Below are positions 55,430 to 63,865 of a stretch of DNA of 64,000 nt, in pieces. This DNA comes from an uncultured Alphaproteobacteria bacterium (lineage in GTDB: Bacteria > Pseudomonadota > Alphaproteobacteria > Methylaequorales > Methylaequoraceae). Position 1 is the first letter of the stretch, and the number at the start of each line of letters is the position of its first letter. The stretch covers positions 138,922 to 202,921 of the forward strand of contig CACMJG010000002.1 in the NCBI GenBank assembly GCA_902613995.1, given 5' to 3'. The position numbers were made by a program, and so were the translations under genes. The notes under the pieces are model-generated. The model was not told the DNA's origin and did not search any database. It saw only the letters and a list, made by a program, of their open reading frames with translations.

Positions 55430-57211
55430 ATGAATAAAGAAGTTTTCTTCTCCTTGAATAATGCAAGCTTTTCAATCGGAAAATTAAAATTACTAAGAGA
55501 TATTTCCATATCAGTTCACAAAAACGACAAAATAGCACTGGTTGGCAAAAATGGCGTTGGCAAGTCAACTCTTCTCAGGATAATAAACGGAACACTATCT
55601 TTAGATAGCGGAGATTTTTGGTTAGGTCCCTCAATCAGTGTTGGGACATTAAACCAAAAAAATTACCAAACAAGTCCATTAAGTGTTTTAGAATTCTTAA
55701 AATCACAAAATTTAGAAGATAATGAAATTACAGAATCTAGGGTTGAAAAGATTACAAATGAAATAAAACTCAATAAATTCAAAATTATAGACGAATTGTC
55801 GGGAGGAGAAAAAAGAAAATTAGCACTCTCTAAACTACTACTTTTGAAACCCGATTTACTCTTACTTGATGAGCCAACAAATCATTTAGACATTGAGTCA
55901 ATTAAATGGCTAGAAAATTTTTTGAACAATGAATTTAAAGGTTCATTTCTAGTGATAAGCCATAATAGAGACTTTTTAAAAAATGTGACTAATAAAGTCT
56001 TTTGGATGGATAGGGGAATAATAAAGACATCCTCAAAGGGTTTTTTTAATTTTGATATTTGGAAAGACACTTTAATTGAGCAGGAAAAACGTGAATTAAA
56101 AAATCGTAAAAAATATTTGGATGACGAAATTGCTTGGTTAAATCGAGGTGTAAAAGCTAGAAGAAAAAGGAACATCAAAAGAAAAGATAATATTTACAGT
56201 ATGAAAAGTTCTTATGATGAAGAAAAAAAAGAATTTATGAAGTCAATTTCGAAGATAAAAATATCGAATGATGCAAGTGAATTGGAAGACGGACCTAATG
56301 TTTTGATCAATTTTGTAAATGTAAATAAAAGTTTTAAAAAAAAAGATGGTTTAATAAATATTTTGAATGATTTTAGTTTTAAGTTAATGCGAGGTGAAAA
56401 AATAGGAATTATTGGACGTAATGGAATTGGAAAATCTACTTTTTTAAATTTAGCCTCACACAAAATAAAACCTGACTCGGGAAATATAAAAATCAGGAAG
56501 AAAGTGAACTTTAGTTTCTTTGATCAAACTGGAGAACAATTTGAGGATAAAAAAACGATAAAAAAGAATTTGATACCGAGTGGAGGCGATTACATCGATG
56601 TAGGGAATAAGAAGATGCATATTTGTGGATATTTGAAGAATTTTCTTTTTGAACCAAAGGACGTAGACAGAAATTTAGTTAGTTTATCTGGTGGAGAGAG
56701 GAATCGTCTTCTGCTTGCTAAAATATTAGCTAAACCTAATGAAATTTTAATTTTAGACGAACCAACCAATGATCTTGATATCGAAACAATTGACTTGCTT
56801 ATTGACTTTTTAGATATGCACAAAGGTTCGTCATTAATAAGTTCTCATGACATTGATTTTTTAGAAAAAACTTGTCACAGATTTTTCTTTTTCGATGGTT
56901 CTGGAATGATAAAGCCTTCGAATAAACCGGAAATATGTAATGTTAAGATTGTTGATGAAAGTATAAAAAAAGATAAAAAAGAGAAACCAATCAGTTCTGA
57001 AAAACTTATTAATAAAATTCTTAAAAAAATTCAAAATAAAGAAAATCAGATAACTAATTTAACAAGTAAATTAGAAAAAACTAATTTTTCATCGAAACAA
57101 GAAAGTAATTATAATTATTTGGTAAATGAATTAAAAAAAGCACAGTTTGAATTAAATTCTCTTGAAAAAGAGTGGATTGATATTGAAGAAAGCGTGATAA
57201 GTGATGATTAA
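55430..57211 (+). CDS. ABC-F family ATPase (Uup-like)
   Basis: Soluble twin-ABC ATPase of the ABC-F class, which acts on ribosomes or branched DNA. First domain: Walker A LVGKNGVGKSTLL, signature LSGGEKRKLALSKL, Walker B LLLDEPTNHLDI. Linker (about 210-290) rich in Arg/Lys. Second domain: IGRNGIGKSTFL, LSGGERNRLLLAKI, ILDEPTNDLDI. The last 70 residues form a coiled coil, which favours Uup. The start is ATG 55430; reading upstream would run through the tRNA and is rejected. 593 residues. Confidence 0.92.
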   Translation: MNKEVFFSLNNASFSIGKLKLLRDISISVHKNDKIALVGKNGVGKSTLLRIINGTLSLDSGDFWLGPSISVGTLNQKNYQTSPLSVLEFLKSQNLEDNEITESRVEKITNEIKLNKFKIIDELSGGEKRKLALSKLLLLKPDLLLLDEPTNHLDIESIKWLENFLNNEFKGSFLVISHNRDFLKNVTNKVFWMDRGIIKTSSKGFFNFDIWKDTLIEQEKRELKNRKKYLDDEIAWLNRGVKARRKRNIKRKDNIYSMKSSYDEEKKEFMKSISKIKISNDASELEDGPNVLINFVNVNKSFKKKDGLINILNDFSFKLMRGEKIGIIGRNGIGKSTFLNLASHKIKPDSGNIKIRKKVNFSFFDQTGEQFEDKKTIKKNLIPSGGDYIDVGNKKMHICGYLKNFLFEPKDVDRNLVSLSGGERNRLLLAKILAKPNEILILDEPTNDLDIETIDLLIDFLDMHKGSSLISSHDIDFLEKTCHRFFFFDGSGMIKPSNKPEICNVKIVDESIKKDKKEKPISSEKLINKILKKIQNKENQITNLTSKLEKTNFSSKQESNYNYLVNELKKAQFELNSLEKEWIDIEESVISDD

Positions 57212-58604
57212 ATCAAATTCTTTTAAAATCAGTATATTGTTTTTTGGAATTTTTTTATCAATAATACCTGACATTTTAAATCTGAATAACGGCTTTACAA
57301 GTGATGAAAAGTTGGTGATAAGAATGTTGATCTTAATGATCTTTTGTTGGTTAACTGAAATTATCCCTATTTCTATTACGGCATTGCTTCCAATATTATT
57401 TTCACCCTTTTTTTTAGAAATTAAGTTTACAGAAATCCTGAGTCAATATGCAAGTTCAGTTGTTTTCCTTCTTTTAGGAGGATTTATTTTGGCTCAAGGT
57501 TTTGAAAAGAGTCAGTTACATAGAAGAATTGCTTTAAAAACACTTTTAGAATTTGGAAAGACACGTAAGAGAATAATTTTTATTATAATGTTGTCCTCAG
57601 CATTCTTTAGTATGTGGTTATCGAATACAGCAACATGTTTATTGATGCTTCCAATAGTGAAGAACATACTTGATAGCAATTTTAATACTTCAGATGATAA
57701 TGAATTCTCAAAATTTCTAATACTCTCAATAGCGTATGCTTCCTCTATTGGAGGTATGGCTACTCCAATTGGAACAATACCTAATGCAATTATGATTGGT
57801 TTTCTAAAAGAAAACCATAATATTGAAATTGATTTTGTCCAGTGGTTCACATTCGGTTTTCCTTTGGTATTAATTTTACTTTTCTTACTTTTTGGATATC
57901 TAGGACTAAAGTTTGAAAATAAAAATGTTGATAGAAGGTTTATTAGAAAGAAATTTCAAGAATTGGGAAATTTTTCTTTTAAAGAAAAAGTAACAGTTTT
58001 TATATTAACGCTGACTTTAAGTCTATGGATTCTCAAAAATACACTAAATGAAGCGTTTGGAATTTATTTAAATGATGCAGTAATAGCAATATTTGGATCT
58101 TTTCTTTTCTTTATAATACCAATAAAAAAATCAAATTTCATTCTTTCATCTGATTGGTATAGAAATATCCCTTGGAACGTTCTCATTCTTTTTGGGGGTG
58201 GACTCTCCATGGCATCTCTTATAACTTCGACAGGACTTGCAAATGAATTTTCTAAAATTTTTTACTTTTTTAACTCATTTAAATTATTAACTCTAATATT
58301 TATAATTGCCATAATCACTTCTTTTTTGACAGAATTTACAAGTAATACTGCAACTACTTTCCTTCTATTACCAATCTTAAGTATATTTGCCTTAAATAAT
58401 AATATGGATGTGATCAATTTAACATTACCATTTATACTCGCTGCAAGTTGTGCCTTTATGATGCCTATAGCAACTCCACCAAATGCGATAGTTTACTCAA
58501 GCAATAAGTTTAAAATCTCGTTTATGGCTTCAAATGGTTTCTTAATTAATTTGATTTCTGTTACAATAATATCCCTTTATGTTTACTTTTTTAATAATTT
58601 CTAA
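57204..58604 (+). CDS. DASS (SLC13) family sodium-coupled anion transporter
   Basis: Inner-membrane carrier with about eleven hydrophobic segments, 466 residues from ATG 57204 (GTG 57201 also possible). Two SNT substrate-binding motifs are present: MWLSNTATCLLMLP and FTSNTATTFLLLP, and the partner loops MATPIGTIPNAIM and IATPPNAIVYS. DASS members carry di- or tricarboxylates or sulfate with sodium; the substrate is not decided by these motifs. It overlaps the ABC-F end by 8 bases and is followed nine bases later by a glycosyltransferase. Confidence 0.9.
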   Translation: MIKSNSFKISILFFGIFLSIIPDILNLNNGFTSDEKLVIRMLILMIFCWLTEIIPISITALLPILFSPFFLEIKFTEILSQYASSVVFLLLGGFILAQGFEKSQLHRRIALKTLLEFGKTRKRIIFIIMLSSAFFSMWLSNTATCLLMLPIVKNILDSNFNTSDDNEFSKFLILSIAYASSIGGMATPIGTIPNAIMIGFLKENHNIEIDFVQWFTFGFPLVLILLFLLFGYLGLKFENKNVDRRFIRKKFQELGNFSFKEKVTVFILTLTLSLWILKNTLNEAFGIYLNDAVIAIFGSFLFFIIPIKKSNFILSSDWYRNIPWNVLILFGGGLSMASLITSTGLANEFSKIFYFFNSFKLLTLIFIIAIITSFLTEFTSNTATTFLLLPILSIFALNNNMDVINLTLPFILAASCAFMMPIATPPNAIVYSSNKFKISFMASNGFLINLISVTIISLYVYFFNNF

Positions 58605-58613
58605 AACTTTACA

Positions 58614-59843
58614 ATGAAAAATATTGCTATTTTGATTGATTTGGAGCTAACAACTCACGCAGGTGGACATGTGAAATTCTGGGAAAGAGTAAGCTACTCA
58701 ATAAAAAATTCCTATAAAAAATTCCATTTTTCCCTTTTTTTTCTTGGTGACAGCTTTAAAAAAAAAAAGATAGGAGAGAACGTTACTTTTTATACATTAA
58801 AGCCGATAATATCATCAAAAGTTCTTAAACCACTTGGGGTAGACGCTGATGCAACCGATTTATTTCCAATTAATCCTAGATTATTTATGATTTTAAAAGA
58901 CTTTGATTTAATTCATACAACAGATCAACTTTTTACAATGGCAAAAACAGGCCTATATGCTTCGAGGTTTTGGAAAATCCCACTGACGACTTCTTTACAT
59001 ACTGATACACCTTCTTATTCAGGATATTACATTAAGAAAATTTTTAAAAACTTTCCCAGGTTAGTTTACTATTTGTTTATAGACAAAATTAAACTGCATC
59101 AAAGAATTCCTAAAAAACAAAAGTTGAGAATGAATAATTATCTTATGAATTGTGATAAAGGAATGATCAACGACTACATCCCTTTAAAAAAATATAATTT
59201 TCAGTCAGATGTTTTGGATAAAATAACAAAGTTATCTAGGGGTGTTGACAAGAATATTTTTAAAAGAAAAAAAATTGATAAAACATGTCTTTTTAAAAAA
59301 TACGAAATATCAAAGGAAGATAAAATTATTTTATTTTGTGGCAGAATTCACGAATTAAAAGGTGTCTTTCTGCTTTCAAAAATTCATAAAATTTTAAAGA
59401 AACAAATGAAGATAGTTTCTATTTTAGCTGGTCAAAACATACATGGCGATAAATGTTTAGAAATTGGAGGTAGCAAAATTAAGTTGATAGGTTATGTTGA
59501 TCAGAATGAAATTTCTAACTTATATAATTTATGCGATTTATTTGTATTTCCTTCTAAATATGAGATTGGTCCACAAGTAGTTTTAGAAGCAAAATCATGT
59601 GGTGCCATACCCGTAGTTTACCCAACAGGAGGTGGATTGAGAGTATCTAAAAGCGGAGAAGATGGAATTATAATTCCGAAATATGATTCAGCAGTTTGGG
59701 CTTCAGAGATTAAAAAGCTTTTAAACAACAAAAAAAAAATTAATTATATGAGAAATAAGATTTTAAATGAATTCAAACCAATGTCCTGGAACAAAATATT
59801 CCAGAAATTTTTTATCGACGAGTGGAATTTGATTCTTAAATGA
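58614..59843 (+). CDS. Glycosyltransferase family 4 (GT-B fold)
   Basis: A 409-residue GT4-like enzyme. The N-terminal acceptor half has DLELTTHAGGHVKFWERVS and TSLHTDTPSYSGYY; the C-terminal nucleotide-sugar half has ILFCGRIHELKGVFLL and FVFPSKYEIGPQVVLEAKSCGAIPVV, the ExxxxxxxE region with the conserved glutamates. No signal peptide; cytoplasmic or membrane-associated. It overlaps the PIG-L gene by 4 bases. Donor and acceptor are unknown; the pairing suggests N-acetylglucosamine transfer. Confidence 0.88.
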   Translation: MKNIAILIDLELTTHAGGHVKFWERVSYSIKNSYKKFHFSLFFLGDSFKKKKIGENVTFYTLKPIISSKVLKPLGVDADATDLFPINPRLFMILKDFDLIHTTDQLFTMAKTGLYASRFWKIPLTTSLHTDTPSYSGYYIKKIFKNFPRLVYYLFIDKIKLHQRIPKKQKLRMNNYLMNCDKGMINDYIPLKKYNFQSDVLDKITKLSRGVDKNIFKRKKIDKTCLFKKYEISKEDKIILFCGRIHELKGVFLLSKIHKILKKQMKIVSILAGQNIHGDKCLEIGGSKIKLIGYVDQNEISNLYNLCDLFVFPSKYEIGPQVVLEAKSCGAIPVVYPTGGGLRVSKSGEDGIIIPKYDSAVWASEIKKLLNNKKKINYMRNKILNEFKPMSWNKIFQKFFIDEWNLILK

Positions 59844-60595
59844 AAAACATTCTATTTATAATACCTCACCCAGATGACGAGATTGTTGGAAGTTGTTGTA
59901 TAATAAAAAGATATATAAGCAACAAAAAAAATATCTTCTTATTTTTTGTCACAAATGGAGTTATTTCCTCTAGCTCTTCATGGTTTTGGAATAAAAAAAA
60001 AGTTGTAAATATGATAAATATTAGAAAAAAAGAAATGAAATTAAGTGTTGAAAAACTAGGTGTTAAAAATATTTATTTTCAAAATATCTCAACAAGAACA
60101 TTAAAAAATAAAATTTTTAGAACCTACAACAAGATTCGCAAAATTGTAATTTCAAAAAAAATAGATGCGTTATTCTGTCCAGCCTATGAAGGAGGTCATC
60201 AAGATCACGATGTTTCAAATTTTATTTGTTCAAAGTTGAAAAGGTATTGTAACGTTTTTGAGTTTCCAGAATATAATTATTTCAACAACACAATAAATTG
60301 TAATACATTTATAAAAAAAGAGGATGATTTAACAATTTTAAACCTTACAGAAGAAGAAAAAGAATTTAAGAAAAATTGTTTGAATATATATAAATCCGAA
60401 AAAAAAAATCTTAATTACATAAATATCAATGTCGAATCATTTAGACCTTTAAAAGATTACGATTATTCTAAGCCAGCTCACTCTGGTACCCTCTTCTATA
60501 GAAGGTTCAGTTTATTTTCTTGGCATCCTCGAGTTGATGGCGATAAACCAGAATATGTGTGTAAAAAAATAACAGAATCAAAGATTTTTAAATAA
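59840..60595 (+). CDS. PIG-L family N-deacetylase
   Basis: LmbE/PIG-L-type zinc deacetylase of 251 residues. The metal-binding motif is HPDDEIVGS near the N-terminus (LFIIPHPDDE), and the third histidine is in GGHQDHDVSN. Family members remove acetyl groups from GlcNAc-inositol, GlcNAc-malate and GlcNAc lipids. It overlaps the GT4 gene, and the next gene begins on the following base, so the three form one tight unit. The tail DYSKPAHSGTLFYRRFSLFSWHPR could contact the membrane, which is speculative. Confidence 0.9.
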   Translation: MKNILFIIPHPDDEIVGSCCIIKRYISNKKNIFLFFVTNGVISSSSSWFWNKKKVVNMINIRKKEMKLSVEKLGVKNIYFQNISTRTLKNKIFRTYNKIRKIVISKKIDALFCPAYEGGHQDHDVSNFICSKLKRYCNVFEFPEYNYFNNTINCNTFIKKEDDLTILNLTEEEKEFKKNCLNIYKSEKKNLNYININVESFRPLKDYDYSKPAHSGTLFYRRFSLFSWHPRVDGDKPEYVCKKITESKIFK

Positions 60596-61570
60596 ATGAC
60601 AAAGATTAAATTTTTAATTTTTCTAATTTTTGGAATCTTTATATTTCATTGGGTATACAAATTCTTTGCTGGACCTGAATCAATACAGTTAATACTGAAT
60701 GCAAAATACAAAATTTTTTATCTTGTAATAGCGCACATACCAACACTTTATTTTGACAGTTTGGCATGGTTAATTTTAATGGTGAAAAACAAATTATCAA
60801 CGAAAACTGCCTTTATAATAACATGGATCTCACAAACTTCTGGAAAATTTATTCCTTCAGGTAATATTACTGGCGAATTTGTCAGATTTTATCTTGCAAG
60901 AAGAAGTGGACAGAAATTTAGTGAAGCTTCATCAACGGTTTTAATGGATTTATTTATTGCAACTTTTTCATTATTTATAATTGGTCTAGCAGCGTTAATT
61001 TTTGTTGTTTTTTCTATCAAATCAAATTTAATTCTCAATCAATTTCAATATCTAATTTTGGCATTCTTTTTAATTTCTTTAGGTACTTTGTTTTTTTTCT
61101 TTCTAATTAGAAAAAGAGTAATTGCTAAATTTCTTGTCAGTACGAAAAAATTTGAATTTTTAAATAAAAAAAATATTTACAATCTTATGCGATTAGATAT
61201 CTCTCTTAACAAATTAAGTTATAGAAAATGGCGGTTGTTTAGTGCTTTTGTATTAAGATTAATTGGGTGGATTGCTGGTGCTTTTGAAATTTATATTTTT
61301 TTTTGGATCATAGGTGTTGATGCTAAAGTTTCTGATGTTCTAATAATTGAATCGGTTACAGCTCTTATTAGATCAGCTGCTTTTTTTATACCTTCAGCTA
61401 TCGGTGTTCAAGAGCTTGCTTTTGTTATTGTTGGAGATTTAGTAGGATATTCTAGTATAGTTTCTTTTTCAGTTGCTATTGGAAGAAGATTAAGGGAAAT
61501 AATGGTTGGAATTCCTGCAATAATTACTTGGATTTTTATTTTTAGAAAGCAATCAAACCACATTAATTAA
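60596..61570 (+). CDS. Lysylphosphatidylglycerol synthase TM-like / UPF0104 flippase-domain protein
   Basis: Polytopic membrane protein, 324 residues and about eight hydrophobic segments. Family pattern: TWISQTSGKFIPSGNITGEFVRFYLARR near residues 75-105, and ALIRSAAFFIPSAIGVQELAFVIVG near the C-terminus (the PSAIGVQE block is typical). Proteins of this family are often linked to glycolipid or hopanoid transport, and the domain alone lacks the lysine-transferase part. Its start follows the PIG-L stop directly. The end overlaps a convergent unknown gene by 18 bases. Confidence 0.88.
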   Translation: MTKIKFLIFLIFGIFIFHWVYKFFAGPESIQLILNAKYKIFYLVIAHIPTLYFDSLAWLILMVKNKLSTKTAFIITWISQTSGKFIPSGNITGEFVRFYLARRSGQKFSEASSTVLMDLFIATFSLFIIGLAALIFVVFSIKSNLILNQFQYLILAFFLISLGTLFFFFLIRKRVIAKFLVSTKKFEFLNKKNIYNLMRLDISLNKLSYRKWRLFSAFVLRLIGWIAGAFEIYIFFWIIGVDAKVSDVLIIESVTALIRSAAFFIPSAIGVQELAFVIVGDLVGYSSIVSFSVAIGRRLREIMVGIPAIITWIFIFRKQSNHIN

Positions 61571-62272
61571 TTCAACTTTGTTGTGTTGAAGTGAGTATTT
61601 GTCTAAAATTTTATCTAAATTAATTTTAACTTGCTTTGGTTTGATACTAATAAAAAAGGTATTTGGTCCTGTTCTATTTCTAATTACTGGAAGGGATGCT
61701 TTAATATTACAATTACTTAGATTTTCAAAAATATATTTTAAGTGGTCTAAAGTTTTCTTCCTAAAGGACTGAAATTGACAAAATATTATGATTTTATTAT
61801 TTTGAAGATAAGTTTTGCAGTCCTCAGCTAAAACATACTTCATTGATTTTTTTCCGGTTTTATTTATTACGAATCCATTGTCTGGGTCTAAAAAAATTAT
61901 TTGTTCATCTCGATGATGATATAATGAATGTTCAAGCCACTTCTTCCTGTTGTTAAATTTAATAGGTTCATTAAAAAAATTTATATATTGTTTTAAATGC
62001 GTTTCGTAAGTAAAAAGTTCTAAATTTCTAAATTGTTTTTTTTGAAACTTTTTGAATTCCTGTATTAAAACTTTGTCATATAAATTTAATTCCTCGTCAT
62101 ATAGAAAATTTCGCTTTTCACCGTCCTTTTTTTTTAATTCAGAGGGTCCAATTTCTGCTGGATTTACAAGATACCAATTCAATCCTACTTTCATATTAAG
62201 TTGAGTACTTAAAAATTTTAAGAAAAGAAATTTAAAATAATCGTGAATATCTCCTAGGTAACGCTCTTGCAT
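61553..62272 (-). CDS. Conserved protein of unknown function (YLGDIHDYFK / LDPDNG family)
   Basis: A 239-residue soluble protein with no assigned function. Its N-terminus RYLGDIHDYFKFLFLKFL...VGLNWYLVNP, the central IIFLDPDNGFVI, and the following KYVLAEDCKTYLQNNKIIIFCQF match, from memory, a scattered bacterial family with pattern RYxGDIxDFxKY...GxxWYLxPDE and FLDPDNG. DPDN resembles the DPPY of N-methyltransferases, but no SAM-binding GxGxG is obvious. It is monocistronic, divergent from amtB and convergent with the flippase-like gene. Coding quality (clean frame, ATG start) is good. Confidence 0.8.
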   Translation of the reverse strand: MQERYLGDIHDYFKFLFLKFLSTQLNMKVGLNWYLVNPAEIGPSELKKKDGEKRNFLYDEELNLYDKVLIQEFKKFQKKQFRNLELFTYETHLKQYINFFNEPIKFNNRKKWLEHSLYHHRDEQIIFLDPDNGFVINKTGKKSMKYVLAEDCKTYLQNNKIIIFCQFQSFRKKTLDHLKYIFENLSNCNIKASLPVIRNRTGPNTFFISIKPKQVKINLDKILDKYSLQHNKVELINVV

Positions 62273-62396
62273 AATTGATTAAAAAATAAACATTAACTTA
62301 GTAGTGCATAAAAATTAGTCATAATTAAAATCCAAAATAGTAATCATAAATAAATTATCAAATTAAAACAATAACTTACAATTATTTTTATAATTT

Positions 62397-62413
62397 TGGC
62401 ACAGTTTCTGCAT
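62397..62413 (+). promoter_or_regulatory. Sigma-54 (RpoN)-type promoter upstream of amtB
   Basis: TGGCAC at 62397-62402, five bases, then CTGCAT at 62408-62413: the -24 GG and -12 GC are separated by exactly ten bases and the match to TGGCAC-N5-TTGCW differs at one position. Transcription would begin near 62423, about 34 bases before the amtB ATG. The gene downstream, an ammonium transporter, is a classic sigma-54/NtrC target. I see no convincing NtrC palindrome (TGCACC-N5-GGTGCA) upstream. Confidence 0.62.
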
Positions 62414-62445
62414 ATGTTCTCCATTAATAATAATAATATCTTAAT

Positions 62446-62451
62446 AGGGAG
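62446..62451 (+). promoter_or_regulatory. Shine-Dalgarno sequence of amtB
   Basis: AGGGAG, 5 bases before ATG 62457; one of the few clear ribosome-binding sites in the window. It fixes the amtB start. Confidence 0.65.
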
Positions 62452-62456
62452 AAAAT

Positions 62457-63806
62457 ATGATTTCTTATATTTTTAACAGGAATGTTAAGTTTAACCTAAG
62501 CAAAATATTAAACTTTTCATTCTTTGCATTTCTTTTACTACTATCAGTAAATGTTAATGCACAAGATGCAGTAGAAGCCGCCCCTGCTGTTTCATCAGAA
62601 GTAGCGTATATTTTAAATACGTTCCTTTTTTTAGTTTGCGGATTTTTAGTAATGTTTATGGCTGCTGGCTTTTGTATGCTTGAGGCCGGTCAAGTTAGAA
62701 GTAAAAACACTGCCGTTATCTGTCTCAAAAACATAGGCTTATTTTCAATTGCTGGATTAATGTACTTTTTAGTTGGCTATAATTTGATGTACGACGGTGT
62801 TGATGGTGGGTACATGGGATCTTTTTCATTGTTTGATAGAAGCTCAGACGTTGATTTAGAAACTGGTTATGCTGCTGCCTCTGACTGGTATTTCCAGATG
62901 GTCTTTGTTGCAACTACAGCATCAATAGTTTCTGGTGCTTTAGCAGAAAGAATTCTTATTTGGCCATTTTTTCTTTTCATAGCTATATTAACAGCGTTCA
63001 TTTATCCAATTGCTGGCTCTTGGCAATGGGGTGGAGGTTGGTTAAGCGAAATGGGTTTTTCCGACTTCGCAGGATCAACTTTAGTTCATTCAGTAGGTGG
63101 ATGGGCCGCACTAGCTGGTGCAATCTTATTGGGATCAAGAGATGGAAAATATTCAGCTGATGGTAAAGTCAACGTAATACCAGGTTGTTCTCTTCCAATG
63201 ACAACACTCGGTGTATTCATCCTGTGGCTCGGTTGGTTTGGCTTTAACGGAGGGTCTCAATTAGCTCTGGGATCTGGAGCTGATGCAACAGCTGTTGCAG
63301 ACATTTTTGTTAACACAAATCTTGCAGCTGCTGGCGGAGTTTTAGCATGTATGATTGTAAGTAAAGCAACAAATAGTCACACTAATATTGCAGCAACCTT
63401 AAATGGTGCTATCGCTGGTTTAGTAGCAATTACGGCTGAACCGCTTACTCCTTCAATGGGTCAAGCCGTGATTATTGGTGCAATTGGCGGTATAATTTGC
63501 ATGTACGGTATGAAGTTACTTGATATGTTGAAAATTGACGATGTTGTTGGCGCGATTCCTGCCCACCTTTTCGCTGGAATTTGGGGCACATTAGTTGTTG
63601 CCTGGACAAATCCAGATGCGTCTCTAGGTGTCCAAGCTATCGGTGTAGTTTCTTATGGATTATTCACCGTGATTCTCAGTTTTATTGTCTGGTTTGTGAT
63701 TAAAACTGTTATTGGAATAAGAGCATCGAAAGAAGATGAGGAATATGGTCTTGATATGAGTGAATTAGGCACTGTTTCTTATCCAGACTTTAATAAATCC
63801 AAATAA
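62457..63806 (+). CDS. amtB: Ammonium transporter (Amt family)
   Basis: Inner-membrane ammonium channel, 449 residues. A cleavable signal-like N-terminus (FFAFLLLLSVNVNAQ) precedes eleven hydrophobic helices. Family features: FCMLEAGQVRSKNTAVICLKN, GALAERI, STLVHSVGGWAALAGAILLG with the first pore histidine, and DDVVGAIPAHLFAGIWGTLVV with the second. The base composition is slightly richer and codons look cleaner than neighbours, as for a highly expressed gene. No glnK (PII) gene lies beside it, unlike the usual glnK-amtB pair. Confidence 0.97.
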   Translation: MISYIFNRNVKFNLSKILNFSFFAFLLLLSVNVNAQDAVEAAPAVSSEVAYILNTFLFLVCGFLVMFMAAGFCMLEAGQVRSKNTAVICLKNIGLFSIAGLMYFLVGYNLMYDGVDGGYMGSFSLFDRSSDVDLETGYAAASDWYFQMVFVATTASIVSGALAERILIWPFFLFIAILTAFIYPIAGSWQWGGGWLSEMGFSDFAGSTLVHSVGGWAALAGAILLGSRDGKYSADGKVNVIPGCSLPMTTLGVFILWLGWFGFNGGSQLALGSGADATAVADIFVNTNLAAAGGVLACMIVSKATNSHTNIAATLNGAIAGLVAITAEPLTPSMGQAVIIGAIGGIICMYGMKLLDMLKIDDVVGAIPAHLFAGIWGTLVVAWTNPDASLGVQAIGVVSYGLFTVILSFIVWFVIKTVIGIRASKEDEEYGLDMSELGTVSYPDFNKSK

Positions 63807-63827
63807 ACTGACTCCCCATAGATAGAT

Positions 63828-63865
63828 AGTGAGTTCTAAATTTTAGAACTCACTTATCTATTTTT
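63828..63865. terminator. Hairpin terminator after amtB (possibly bidirectional)
   Basis: Perfect 10-base inverted repeat AGTGAGTTCT (63828-63837) and AGAACTCACT (63845-63854) around AAATTTT; outer TAGATA/TATCTA arms extend it with one bulge. A run of T (63861-63865) follows. It lies between convergent genes and could stop transcription from amtB and from the minus-strand gene; the right arm touches the latter's stop codon. It is the only convincing intrinsic terminator I see in the window. Confidence 0.75.

Noticed and set aside
55318-55509. A minus-strand 63-residue frame over the tRNA
   Set aside because: It is antisense to tRNA-Gln and to the ABC-F start and has no family features; frames antisense to tRNAs often look like short conserved proteins.
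57512-57850. A minus-strand 112-residue frame
   Set aside because: Antisense to the first SNT region of the DASS transporter, a well-supported membrane protein.
58614-60595. GT4 plus PIG-L as bacillithiol genes bshA/bshB
   Set aside because: The pairing fits, but there is no BshC-like gene, glutathione synthesis is indicated by gshA, and a flippase-like protein follows; I therefore leave the product open.
62273-62396. An NtrC enhancer upstream of the amtB sigma-54 site
   Set aside because: I looked for TGCACC-N5-GGTGCA-like palindromes and found only a single half-like AGTGCA with no partner.
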